DNA of 64,000 bases from Desulfotruncus arcticus DSM 17038 (GTDB lineage Bacteria > Bacillota > Desulfotomaculia > Desulfotomaculales > Desulfallaceae). The notes beneath the pieces were generated by a model. The model had not been told where the DNA came from and searched no databases. It was given only the letters and a program-made list of their open reading frames with translations. Below, piece after piece: positions 26,026-34,333 of this stretch. The stretch lies in contig NZ_FOOX01000014.1 in the NCBI RefSeq assembly GCF_900113335.1, positions 1-64,000 of the forward strand, read 5' to 3'. Made by a program: the position numbers and the translations under genes. Each line of letters begins with the position of its first letter. Within the stretch, counting starts at the first letter, position 1.

Positions 26026-26859
26026 ATGAAAATTCCATACTTTCCTGGATGTACATTATATAATAAGGCCAGCCGGTTGGATAACTCTACAAGAGCGTCA
26101 CTAGCTGCATTGGGAGTTGAACTGGTTGAGTTGCCTCAATGGACTTGCTGTGGCGCGGTCTTTCCCCTGGCCGGGGATAATTATATGGAAATGGTGGCAC
26201 CGGCACGCATTTTAGCGGATGCGGCAAAAGAAGGCGACAGGCTGGCAACAGTTTGTTCTTTTTGCTTTAATATTTTAAAACGTGTAAATCATACAATGCA
26301 AAATGATACGGTAGTCAGAGAGAAACTAAATAATTATTTGGAAACTGATTACCAGGGTGAAGTTCGGGTGCAGCATCCTTTGCAGATTTTAAAAAACGAT
26401 ATAGGTATTGATATTATCAAGGGAAAAATAGTCCGGAACTTAACAGGTCTTAAAGTAGCTTGTTACTATGGCTGCATGTTGGTTCGACCTTTTGCGGAAC
26501 TTGACCTTGATAACCCTGAGAATCCTATGATTATGGATGAATTATTTATATCCCTGGGCGCGGAGGTAATTGATCATCCCAATAAAACTACCTGCTGTGG
26601 TTCGTACCAAGTTTTAAATAATGAATGTTTAACGACAAACAGGGGTCTGGATATAATTAAAGGCGCTGCAGCAAATGGAGCGGATATAATAGTTACCACT
26701 TGTCCGCTATGCCAGTTTAACTTGGATCGGTCCCAGCAAAAAGCTAAAGCAAATGAAAATAGTTACCGTAAGATCCCTATAATTTATTTTACAGAACTAC
26801 TGGGAACAGCATTAGATTTACCTGTCAATTCTGAATTTATTAAGTTGCAACCGAGTTAA
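26026..26859 (+). CDS. HdrB-like protein with two CCG (cysteine-rich) domains
   Basis: 277 residues. Two CCG domains carry the non-cubane cluster ligands: FPGCTLYNK, WTCCGAVFP and CSFCFNILKR in the first half, and ACYYGCMLVRP, TTCCGSYQVLN and TTCPLCQFNLDRS in the second. In HdrB these sites reduce a disulfide; in MfrE/SdhE and TfrB relatives they pass electrons between a fumarate reductase and quinone or thiol. In this operon it is likely part of a complex with the flavoprotein, the SdhB-like protein and the HdrC-like protein. Last gene of the block. Confidence 0.88.
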   Translation: MKIPYFPGCTLYNKASRLDNSTRASLAALGVELVELPQWTCCGAVFPLAGDNYMEMVAPARILADAAKEGDRLATVCSFCFNILKRVNHTMQNDTVVREKLNNYLETDYQGEVRVQHPLQILKNDIGIDIIKGKIVRNLTGLKVACYYGCMLVRPFAELDLDNPENPMIMDELFISLGAEVIDHPNKTTCCGSYQVLNNECLTTNRGLDIIKGAAANGADIIVTTCPLCQFNLDRSQQKAKANENSYRKIPIIYFTELLGTALDLPVNSEFIKLQPS

Positions 26860-27406
26860 CGCCGTCACTTATTTTCCCTGGACTGAGTGCTATGGCGGAT
26901 TTCGGCCCGGTGACCGGCAACCCCGGAACACTGCTGCCGGGGGGCTGGTGGTTCAGTTGAGCGTATATGCGGCATTTTTCGAGGCACAACATGGTTTAAC
27001 ACTCAACGAGGCGGCTTGTATTGGATTTTTCGGCGGATTTTCGACCATCAGATAACCATCAACTCCTATACGAGAGGACCTTTCGCGGAATAACTTTATT
27101 CATAGGAAGGTCCTTTCAGTTATCCTTAACAGAACCCCATCGGGCGCCCGGGTTGCTCTATAACATTAGACTATCTTCCAGGTTGGTAAAAGCTATTATT
27201 ACTATTTTTTAAGAAAACAAGCTATTTACACCACCTTTTATTATAAAAATAATAGCCAGCTATAGAAAGCCAACTGGCTGTAAATTGCTTGTTACGCCTA
27301 ATGAAAACTTAATCGGTCACATTAAAAACAGTAGTTTTTAAACATTATATAATTGCGGGTTCTCGCTTTACCTGCTGTTAATCTCATTGCTTGGAATAAA
27401 ACGGTA
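26860..27406. other. Gene-free spacer after the carboxylate operon
   Basis: 547 bases. The first part is GC-rich with small hairpins (CCCCGG...CCGGGG near 26920). A short frame around 26950-27055 reads like a hydrophobic coding relic (AAFFEAQHGLTLNEAACIGF then FGGFSTIR) but has no start and is not placed in any family. A compound hairpin lies at 27075-27114. The remainder is AT-rich with no signal I can defend. Confidence 0.4.
27075..27114 (+). terminator. Compound hairpin, possible terminator of the carboxylate operon
   Basis: AGGACCTT and AAGGTCCT form the outer stem, and GAATA/TATTC forms an inner stem. TTTCAGTT follows, so the T-tract is short. It lies 216 bases after the HdrB-like gene. 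Confidence 0.45.
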
Positions 27407-27742
27407 TTATTTAGTGTTTTTATACTTAATATATTCCCTGTAAAGATCTTTTAATGCTGCAATTATAGCATTTTTTGCAGCTCCATGATATCTTTCGATA
27501 ACATTGGCAATAGCTTCCTCGACCCCGTCGTGAATACAGTATCCTCTTAATAAATCTTGAACCACTTTATTTGCCAAATCCGTTACTAAAGTACACCGGG
27601 CATCAATCACAACCCCATACCTTTTGTCGATTTCCACTACAATTGCGATATGCTCGTACAGCCCCTTGGCCGCCATACCCTGAGGCAATACGGCGTGCCC
27701 AGCTAAAAACACCGTTCTGGAAATAGTACCCTCTCCTTTCAT
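27407..27742 (-). CDS. DUF3870 domain protein
   Basis: About 111 residues if started at the ATG at 27742; a frame open further upstream would add 16 basic residues. The pattern VFLAGHAVLPQGMAAKGLYE, VIDARCTLVTDLANKVVQDL and IERYHGAAKNAIIAALKDLY matches the DUF3870 family as I know it, whose function is not established. Such genes often sit near regulators and enzymes of amino- or hydroxy-acid metabolism in anaerobes. It is divergent from the GntR-aconitase pair and may share their control. The exact start is uncertain because AAAGGAGAGGG lies inside the frame, after this ATG. Confidence 0.65.
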   Translation of the reverse strand: MKGEGTISRTVFLAGHAVLPQGMAAKGLYEHIAIVVEIDKRYGVVIDARCTLVTDLANKVVQDLLRGYCIHDGVEEAIANVIERYHGAAKNAIIAALKDLYREYIKYKNTK

Positions 27743-27974
27743 CAATTTACCTGTTAATATTCGATAAATTGTTTTATAAATCCTTCGCAATCAATGTAGC
27801 GAGAAGGAGAAAGTCGATATTGCTGCTTTTAATAAAAAGATACCTATTTTAGTAAAATAATTACCATCGAGATTGGATGATTTAAAAAAAGGTATTTAGC
27901 CGGTGTCTGTCGAATAAAATTTTCAGAAAAGTATACCGGGATCCTAAAATACATTTAGTGAGAGAGGGTTGAAG

Positions 27975-28649
27975 ATGGAAAATTACATGGAAAAATTCAA
28001 CCCGGCCAATGCCAGGACAATCAGGGATATGGTCTACGAAACCCTCAGGCAGGCTATCTTCGAAGGACAGTTAAAACACGGCGATCGCCTGGTGGAAAAA
28101 GAATTGGGCGAAAGGCTGAAGGTAAGCCGTACTCCCGTTCGGGAAGCGCTGCGGAAACTTGAGGTGGAGGGATTGGTCAACCGCTTGCCTCGCAAAGGTT
28201 TGGTGGTTAGGGGGATAACCGCGGATGATATCATTGAGATCTATGCCATACGTGAAGCCCTGGAAACTACAGCCATTGCTTTTATAATTGAAAACATAAC
28301 CGTTGGCGAAAAAGAAAAACTGTTCGAGCTTGTGGAAAGAATGGAGCAATTAATTGAGTTGAATGACGATCAGGAGCTGTTACGATTATCCAGGATTTTT
28401 AATGATGTAATGAATAATTCATCCAGAATGCCGCGGCTGATCAGCTTGATCAATGCGCAGCAGGAATATGTTTCCCGGTTCAGAAGGATGACCATGTCCA
28501 ACCAATCACGAAGGCATGAAGCTTTGCAGGAACATAAAGAAATATTGATGGCTGTTGACCGGATGGATGTACAAAAGGCCAAAGAATTAGTCATCAAACA
28601 CTTAAAAGCTGCCTGCAAGCAGTGCCTGAAGACTTTTATGGGAAATTAG
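27975..28649 (+). CDS. GntR-family regulator with FCD domain
   Basis: 224 residues. The N-terminal winged helix reads IRDMVYETLRQAIFEGQLK, VEKELGERLKVSRTPVREAL and KLEVEGLVNRLPRKGLVV. The C-terminal half is an FCD helical ligand domain (ITADDIIEIYAIREALETTA), although the metal-ligand histidines common in FCD proteins appear reduced (one clear HKEI). ATG 27975 fits AGAGAGGG better than the TTG six bases upstream. It lies 24 bases before the second aconitase gene, so it probably controls that gene in response to an acid. Confidence 0.88.
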   Translation: MENYMEKFNPANARTIRDMVYETLRQAIFEGQLKHGDRLVEKELGERLKVSRTPVREALRKLEVEGLVNRLPRKGLVVRGITADDIIEIYAIREALETTAIAFIIENITVGEKEKLFELVERMEQLIELNDDQELLRLSRIFNDVMNNSSRMPRLISLINAQQEYVSRFRRMTMSNQSRRHEALQEHKEILMAVDRMDVQKAKELVIKHLKAACKQCLKTFMGN

Positions 28650-28673
28650 ACTTAGCTGAAAGGATGGTAACAT

Positions 28674-30596
28674 TTGGACCTCAACTTAACTCAAAAAATT
28701 ATAGCTGCTCACCTTATAGAAGGGGAAATGGTGTCCGGACAGGAGATCGCCATTAAAATAGACCAAACCCTCACCCAGGACGCTACGGGTACCATGGCCT
28801 ACCTGGAATTTGAGGCAATTGGTATTGATCAAGTAAAAACTGAGCTGTCAGTTAGTTATATTGACCATAACACATTGCAGGTAGGCTACGAAAATGCCGA
28901 TGACCACCGGTTTTTACAAAGCGCCGCAGCCAAATACGGTGTTTATTTTTCCCGTATGGGGAACGGTATTTGCCATCAGGTCCACCTGGAACGGTTCGGC
29001 CGGCCCGGCCAAACATTATTGGGTTCAGACAGCCATACGCCCACCAGCGGCGGGCTGGGCATGCTGGCCATCGGTGCCGGCGGCCTCGATGTGGCAACTG
29101 CCATGGCCGGTTATCCCTTTTACGTTAAAATGCCCGGGGTAGTCAACGTCAGGCTGCACGGCCGGCCGGCGCCCTGGGTGGCGGCAAAGGATATCATTTT
29201 GGAAGTTTTGCGGCGGCTTAGCGTCAAGGGCGGTGTCGGCAAAGTGATGGAGTATACCGGGGAGGGAGTTGCCTACCTTAGCGTGCCCGAGCGGGCCACC
29301 ATTACCAATATGGGCGCCGAACTGGGAGCCACATCCTCAATCTTTCCCAGTGACGCAGTGACCAGGGAATTTCTGACAGCCCAAAACAGACCGAACCACT
29401 ATCTGGAATTGCTGCCCGATGCCGACGCTGCCTATGATGAGGTTGTAGAGATAGATTTAAGTTTGCTTGAACCCCTGATTGCCCTGCCACACATGCCGGA
29501 TAATGTGGCCGGGGTTTCGGAAGTGGCGGGACGTAAAGTTAACCAGGTGTTCATCGGGAGCTGCACCAACTCTTCATATACGGACCTGATGCGGGTGGCC
29601 GCGATACTAAAAGGGAAAACTGTACATCCGGAGGTTAGTTTGGTGATCGCGCCCGGTTCCCGTCAGGTCTTGCGCAATCTGGCCGCCAACGGCGCCCTGG
29701 CCGATATGGTGGATGCCGGGGCCAGAATATTGGAATGCGCCTGCGGGCCCTGTGTCGGGGTGGGGCAGTCGCCTCCTTCAGCGGGTATCTCCCTGCGTAC
29801 TTCCAACCGCAATTTTGAGGGGCGCAGCGGCACCGCGGACGCCGAAATTTACCTGGTGAGCTGCGAGACGGCGGCGGCTTCGGCTCTGGCGGGTGAAATA
29901 ACGGACCCCCGCGGGTTGGGTGAGCCCATCCTGATTAACATGCCGGAAAAATTTGCGGTGGACGACAGGATGGTTATTCCGCCGCCGGAAAGCGGTAGGG
30001 CAGTGGAGCTTGTCCGGGGGCCGAATATCAAACCCATGCCGGCAGCCAACCGGCTTCAGGATAAGCTGGCGGGTGAAGTGCTGCTGAAGGTGGGGGATAA
30101 CATCACTACCGATCATATCATGCCTGCCGGAGCAAAAATTTTAGCGCTTCGCTCCAATATTCCGGCCATCTCCATGCATTGCTTTGAGCGGGTGGATTCC
30201 ACCTTGGCCCGGCGCGCCCTTGCGGCAGGCGGCGGCATTGTGGTCGGCGGGCTCAATTACGGGCAGGGCTCCAGCCGGGAACACGCGGCGCTGGCGCCTT
30301 TATACCTCGGGATTAAAGCTGTTGTGACCAAATCCTTTGCCAGAATTCACATGCAGAATCTGGTTAATTTCGGCCTGCTGCCGCTGGTCTTTGAAAATGA
30401 AACGGATTACGACGGCATTGAAGCCGGTGATCAACTGGTTATTGAAAACCTGCTGGAGAATTTGGCGGCTAATGAAATTATAATCAACAATATTACCAGG
30501 CAGGAAAGCTATCCCGTTAAGCACAGCTTATCGGTTAGGCAAATGGAAATACTAAAGGCCGGTGGGCTCTTAAATTACGTTAAAAGCAAAGTGTAG
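28674..30596 (+). CDS. Aconitate hydratase, second copy
   Basis: 640 residues from a TTG preceded by AAAGGATGG. Cluster ligands are in FIGSCTNSSYTDL and ILECACGPCVGVGQSPPS; swivel-domain motifs GDNITTDHIMPAGAKILALR and GLNYGQGSSREHAALAPLYL are intact. It is a close paralogue of the aconitase at 23646-25571, matching it along its full length, yet more GC-rich. That points to either divergent codon histories or separate acquisition. Its own GntR regulator suggests a different induction signal, perhaps housekeeping TCA function against substrate-induced catabolism. Confidence 0.92.
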   Translation: MDLNLTQKIIAAHLIEGEMVSGQEIAIKIDQTLTQDATGTMAYLEFEAIGIDQVKTELSVSYIDHNTLQVGYENADDHRFLQSAAAKYGVYFSRMGNGICHQVHLERFGRPGQTLLGSDSHTPTSGGLGMLAIGAGGLDVATAMAGYPFYVKMPGVVNVRLHGRPAPWVAAKDIILEVLRRLSVKGGVGKVMEYTGEGVAYLSVPERATITNMGAELGATSSIFPSDAVTREFLTAQNRPNHYLELLPDADAAYDEVVEIDLSLLEPLIALPHMPDNVAGVSEVAGRKVNQVFIGSCTNSSYTDLMRVAAILKGKTVHPEVSLVIAPGSRQVLRNLAANGALADMVDAGARILECACGPCVGVGQSPPSAGISLRTSNRNFEGRSGTADAEIYLVSCETAAASALAGEITDPRGLGEPILINMPEKFAVDDRMVIPPPESGRAVELVRGPNIKPMPAANRLQDKLAGEVLLKVGDNITTDHIMPAGAKILALRSNIPAISMHCFERVDSTLARRALAAGGGIVVGGLNYGQGSSREHAALAPLYLGIKAVVTKSFARIHMQNLVNFGLLPLVFENETDYDGIEAGDQLVIENLLENLAANEIIINNITRQESYPVKHSLSVRQMEILKAGGLLNYVKSKV

Positions 30597-30618
30597 GAGT
30601 TGTAGGGGTATTGGCGCC

Positions 30619-30656
30619 GGGAGAAGCCATCCCTTGATCGGGGTATTGCTTCTCCC
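30619..30656 (+). terminator. Hairpin after the second aconitase
   Basis: GGGAGAAGC and GCTTCTCCC form a 9-bp perfect stem 23 bases after the stop codon. There is no clean T-run, so it may work as an mRNA 3' stabiliser rather than a strict intrinsic terminator. Confidence 0.5.
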
Positions 30657-30721
30657 GTACGTGCGCGGCATCCGGGGCGCAGTTATATCTACGGACTGCG
30701 TGCTTCGTGAAAAGTGAACTC

Positions 30722-30811
30722 GTTCAGCTAAAGCTGAACATCGGGGCTTCAGATGGGGATTCTACCCCACCTGAAGTAAAAATAGGAACTCCCACTTATA
30801 GAAGTGGGAGT
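30722..30811 (-). repeat. Palindromic element, copy A (three hairpins)
   Basis: Three stems in a row: GTTCAGCT/AGCTGAAC (30722-30739), CTTCAGATGGGG/CCCCACCTGAAG (30747-30776) and ACTCCCACTT/AAGTGGGAGT (30788-30811). Read on the minus strand the order and flanks match copies B and C, beginning AAGACTCCC. The 260-bp space between aconitase and the OCD gene contains only this element and the hairpin before it. It resembles terminal sequences of IS200/IS605 elements, but no transposase is present. Confidence 0.65.
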
Positions 30812-30856
30812 CTTGGAATTTGATAAAAGCATTTTTTCCATGTATTATTTAAACGT

Positions 30857-31849
30857 TTATGAAAGGTTTATTTGCTGTCCCAGTCCTTTGGCCAGCGCAT
30901 GATCATAGATAATTTTGGCCACGGCGATGTCCTGCGCGGCTATGCCCACCGATTTAAACAAAGTTATTTCCTCTTTATTCTCCCGGCCGGGCGCCTGACC
31001 GGATGTGATTTTACCGATTTCGCAGTAGATATCACTAGTGGTTATCAGGCCTTTTTCCAGGGGTATGATTAAATCCCCTGCTTCTTTGAGCGAAGCATCG
31101 TAAGCATCCACCACCAGTTTATCGGCCCTGGAAACGGTCAGTGCGTCAAGCTCCTGCATCTCCGGGGTATACGAGCCTATGCCGTTGATATGTACGCCGT
31201 TCTTAATATCATGACCGTGGAAAACGGGTTTGCGGGAGGTGGTGGCGGTAACTATAATGTCAGCGGCGCGCACTGCTTCATCCGGGTCGGCGGCCTGTTT
31301 CAGGCTGAAGGTAAACCTGCTTAACTCTTTTGCGCAAGTATCGATAAAGCTGCCGACTCTTCCGGGATCTATATCAAAAACCATAACCTCAACCAGATTT
31401 CTGACCTCTAATATTGCTTCCAGCTGTCTCAGGGCCTGTGCCCCGGTGCCAAATATGGCCGCCCTGGCGGCATCTTGGTTGGCCAGGTGCCTGGTGGCTG
31501 CACCCGAGGCGGCGCCGGTGCGCAGTGCGGTAAGGTAGGTGGCATCCATGAGGGCCAGTGGTTCGCCGGTGGTCACGTCATTTAATAGCATGATGGCTGA
31601 AATAGTGGGTTTGTTGGAGGCTGCATTCCGGGGGAACACGGACACGATTTTGATGCCGACTCCGTCCAGGTCCTGCATATAAGCGGGCATAAACAGCACG
31701 TCCCCGTCGGACTTGGTACAATGAATCCTGGTGCGCAAAGGTATGGCGGCCCGTTGCAAATAGTGCTGCGCAAAAGCTGTTTCCACGGCGTCTATAGCCT
31801 CGCGCATGGTAATTGCTTTTTTAATGTCTTCCTGTGTAAGTACCAGCAA
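30857..31849 (-). CDS. Ornithine cyclodeaminase / mu-crystallin family protein
   Basis: 330 residues, the family length. The NAD(P)-binding loop is AAIFGTGAQALRQLEAILEV (near 128), with TATTSRKPVFHG and INGIGSYTPEMQELDA typical of OCD and related imine reductases or alanine dehydrogenases. It may deaminate ornithine to proline, reduce a cyclic imino acid, or act on alanine; the motifs do not separate these. Divergent from the EamA-GntR pair, sharing a promoter region with a GntR box. With a proline-racemase-family gene elsewhere in the window, a proline or imino-acid link is tempting but unproven. Confidence 0.82.
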   Translation of the reverse strand: MLVLTQEDIKKAITMREAIDAVETAFAQHYLQRAAIPLRTRIHCTKSDGDVLFMPAYMQDLDGVGIKIVSVFPRNAASNKPTISAIMLLNDVTTGEPLALMDATYLTALRTGAASGAATRHLANQDAARAAIFGTGAQALRQLEAILEVRNLVEVMVFDIDPGRVGSFIDTCAKELSRFTFSLKQAADPDEAVRAADIIVTATTSRKPVFHGHDIKNGVHINGIGSYTPEMQELDALTVSRADKLVVDAYDASLKEAGDLIIPLEKGLITTSDIYCEIGKITSGQAPGRENKEEITLFKSVGIAAQDIAVAKIIYDHALAKGLGQQINLS

Positions 31850-31954
31850 TTTAAATTACTCCTTTCTTTGATTAGTTGGCAAAATAGATTATCTAATCTA
31901 ACGTCCTGATGACCAAATGCAAAAAAGATCAGGCTAAAGCAGGAAATACTAATG

Positions 31955-31984
31955 TTGATCTAGAATTGGTCTTACCATTATAGA
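31955..31984 (+). promoter_or_regulatory. Promoter of the EamA-GntR pair with GntR box 1
   Basis: TTGATC (31955) and TATAGA (31979) are 18 bases apart, and AATTGGTCTTACCATT (31964-31979) lies between them. TGGT-N3-ACCA is the half-site arrangement recognised by FadR/PdhR-type GntR proteins, so the regulator two genes downstream probably represses its own promoter here. Confidence 0.65.
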
Positions 31985-32032
31985 CCAGAATTAGGCATTG
32001 CGTAAATAGCTGCAAGGTTAGGAGTGAAGGTA

Positions 32033-32965
32033 GTGGGCCTGTCCTATGTGTTAATTCTGCTGGCCGCAGCGGCTTGGGGCAGTATCGGTATACCGGGGGA
32101 AAAACTTTTTGCCATTGGCCTGGAGCCCAAGCAGGTAATTTGGTTTAGGGCAGCCATTTGCTTCTTGGCCATGTCTGTAATCTGCTTGATTTTTGATAGG
32201 TCGCGACTTAAAATTAAGCTGCGCGATATTCCATTATTTTGTTTATATGGATTTATCAGTGTAACCATGTTCTATTACTCATATTTTTATGCCATTGAAA
32301 AAACCGGCGTGGCCATGGCGGCCATTCTTTTATATACGGCACCGGCCATGGTGGTGGTGCTGTCCAGGTTTATTTTCAACGAAGTAATTAATATTAAAAA
32401 AATATTTTGCATCTTATTAACGATTTCAGGGTGTTTTCTGGTGGTTAAGGGCTATGATGCGGCCAATTTAAAGTTAAACATGTCCGGTATTTTGTTGGGT
32501 GTAACGGCGGGTTTTTGCTATGCCATGTATTCTATTTTCGGCAAAAAAACCTCGGCCAACTATCATGCCTGGACGGTGATCATATATTCCCAGGGTTTTG
32601 GTTTGCTGTTTTTATCTGTTTTGCATTTTCCCGCTGAAGTGTTTATAGCCCATTACGAAAATGTTGTTTGGTACTACCTGTTATATATCGGATTAGTGCC
32701 TACATTATTGGCTTATTTATGCTACATAGCTGCTCTAAAGCATGTAGAAACCGGGCTGGCCAGTATTATTGCCACCCTTGAGCCGGTGATGGCGGTGTTT
32801 TTTGCGTACGTCATGCTGGGACAGGTGCTCGACCCCATTCAATCAGCCGGTGCGGCGCTGGTTATCCTGGCAGTACTCATTGTGCAGCTTCCGGGTGGTG
32901 TCAACTTTTTCAGACGGGGCAGTTTGCCGGAAGGATTTTCAGAGAACGGGAAAAATATAGATTAA
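32033..32965 (+). CDS. EamA/DMT-family transporter
   Basis: 310 residues with about ten membrane spans and two EamA repeats (AAAAWGSIGIPGEKLFAIGL at the N-terminus; ILLGVTAGFCYAMYSIFGKK at the start of the second half). The DMT signature TLEPVMAVFFAYVMLGQVL is in the last quarter. Members export amino acids or other metabolites. A GTG at 32033, eight bases after AGGAG, is preferred over the GTG at 32024 that overlaps that site. The GntR regulator follows 15-36 bases later. Confidence 0.82.
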   Translation: MGLSYVLILLAAAAWGSIGIPGEKLFAIGLEPKQVIWFRAAICFLAMSVICLIFDRSRLKIKLRDIPLFCLYGFISVTMFYYSYFYAIEKTGVAMAAILLYTAPAMVVVLSRFIFNEVINIKKIFCILLTISGCFLVVKGYDAANLKLNMSGILLGVTAGFCYAMYSIFGKKTSANYHAWTVIIYSQGFGLLFLSVLHFPAEVFIAHYENVVWYYLLYIGLVPTLLAYLCYIAALKHVETGLASIIATLEPVMAVFFAYVMLGQVLDPIQSAGAALVILAVLIVQLPGGVNFFRRGSLPEGFSENGKNID

Positions 32966-33001
32966 GGGTATGCTTGGCATGTGGAGGTGCATGTATACGA
33001 C

Positions 33002-33736
33002 ATGAGTCATAGTGAAGAATTGGATTTTAAGCGCAAAAAAAGGACCAGGTTATACAGGGATATTGTAGCGCAAATTAGGCAGCTCATCCAGGAAGGGTCT
33101 TTAGCTCCCGGTGACCAGCTGCTGCCGGAAAGACAGCTGGCTGAAAAGCTGGGGGTGAGCAGATCCGCGCTGCGGGAAGCTTTAAGCGCATTGGATTCCA
33201 TGGGGCTGATAGAAATTACACCCGGCGGGGGGGCTTACATCAAAAAAATTAGCGTGGAGAGTATCGTTGAGCCGTTGGCCAGCATCATGCTGAAGGAGAA
33301 AGAAAGCGTTCTGGAGCTGTTGGAAGCCCGCAAGATCCTGGAGGTTGAAAATGTGAAGCTGGCCGCCGAGCGGGCCAGCAAATCTGATTTGTACCAGATC
33401 CGGGAAGCGGCTATTGAAATGTATAATGACGTGACCAACAACCGGGACGCTGATGAATCCGATATAAGCTTTCACTTGGCTATTGCTAGGGCTACCCAAA
33501 ACTCGGTATTATTTAACATCATGACGATGCTTTCCGGGCTGATGAAAGAGGCGTACGGCCCCACCAGAAAAGAGCTTTTGAAAGGGCCAATTAAAACGTG
33601 GTGTGATCAAAACTTTGAAATTTATGAGGCCATCAAGAATAAAGAAGCCGAATTGGCGGCCAGGCTTATAGAAGATCATCTGCAGCATGCTATAAACGAG
33701 ACTAAACGTTTAATAAATGATGAAAACACCGATTAA
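33002..33736 (+). CDS. FadR/GntR-family regulator with FCD domain (probable master of the amino-acid module)
   Basis: 244 residues from the ATG at 33002. Starts at GTG 32981 or 32987 are also possible because GGAGGT sits between them. The winged helix shows LYRDIVAQIRQLIQEGSLAP, LLPERQLAEKLGVSRSALRE and LSALDSMGLIEITPGGGAYI, which is the PdhR/LldR pattern. The FCD domain has the expected metal-site residues ESDISFHLAIARAT and IEDHLQHA. Four TGGTCNNACCA boxes in promoters from 31.96 to 36.25 kb match the operator type of this subfamily. Predicted to sense an organic or amino acid. Confidence 0.88.
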   Translation: MSHSEELDFKRKKRTRLYRDIVAQIRQLIQEGSLAPGDQLLPERQLAEKLGVSRSALREALSALDSMGLIEITPGGGAYIKKISVESIVEPLASIMLKEKESVLELLEARKILEVENVKLAAERASKSDLYQIREAAIEMYNDVTNNRDADESDISFHLAIARATQNSVLFNIMTMLSGLMKEAYGPTRKELLKGPIKTWCDQNFEIYEAIKNKEAELAARLIEDHLQHAINETKRLINDENTD

Positions 33737-33830
33737 CATATTGACATAATAATCGTGATAGGGCAAAATATAAACATAAAATTACATACAAAACGAAGAG
33801 GTTTTGACTTGTATTTTAAAGGTAATGGGG

Positions 33831-33857
33831 CCTTGGCTTTTTAGCCAGGGTTTTTTT
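33831..33857 (+). terminator. Rho-independent terminator after the GntR gene
   Basis: CCTTGGCT/AGCCAGGG with a TTTT loop and seven T residues lies 95 bases after the stop. It separates the exporter-regulator pair from the symporter transcript. Confidence 0.85.
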
Positions 33858-33965
33858 GTTGCCAATATAGTTGTTCTATAGATATAATTAATTATTAAAA
33901 ACCTTAAAAATATTTTAAAAATTTTTTTTGAGACTAGGAGGAATTTTAAAAAAATTGGCGTATTT

Positions 33966-33994
33966 TTTACTCAAATTGGTCATACCAGTTAAGA
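33966..33994 (+). promoter_or_regulatory. GntR box 2 upstream of the NSS symporter
   Basis: AATTGGTCATACCAGTT (33974-33990) lies in the 17-base spacer of a weak TTTACT/TTAAGA promoter. An alternative start is driven by TATAAT at 34024, in which case the box is just upstream of the -35. Either position suits control by the 33002 regulator. Confidence 0.6.
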
Positions 33995-34029
33995 CAAGCG
34001 GACTTGCCATTTTTGTGCCAAAGTATAAT

Positions 34030-34333
34030 TCAAAATATTTTAATAAGCCAAATTAATTTTAATTGTCACTGAGGAAATGTCCGGCGGTGGAAACGGCGTA
34101 GATAGCTATGAAACATGCGCTATCCCTGCCATACGCCCTTAATGCAGCGCTTTGTGATTATGGCAGACCGGGGTGGCAGTACTGCCTTATGCCGGCATGA
34201 TGTGCCATACATCAATTTAAGCATAGCGGCAATTTGCTGGGAAAGGGGGAGTGTATTCGAAGATGCTGCGCAGTTGGATACATAACATTCGCGTTACCGG
34301 CAGCTTTTCAACTATTTGACTAAGGAGGATATT
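34030..34333 (+). other. Long unexplained leader before the NSS symporter
   Basis: About 300 bases between the promoter region and the symporter ATG, far more GC-rich than the DNA before it, with self-complementary patches (for example GGCAGTACTGCC near 34171 and GCCGGC...ACCGGC) but no convincing terminator or reading frame. It does not match a riboswitch class I can recall. Confidence 0.4.

Noticed and set aside
27021-27212. Small plus-strand frame of 63 codons
   Set aside because: It spans the compound hairpin at 27075-27114, starts at a TTG without a ribosome site and has no recognisable features.
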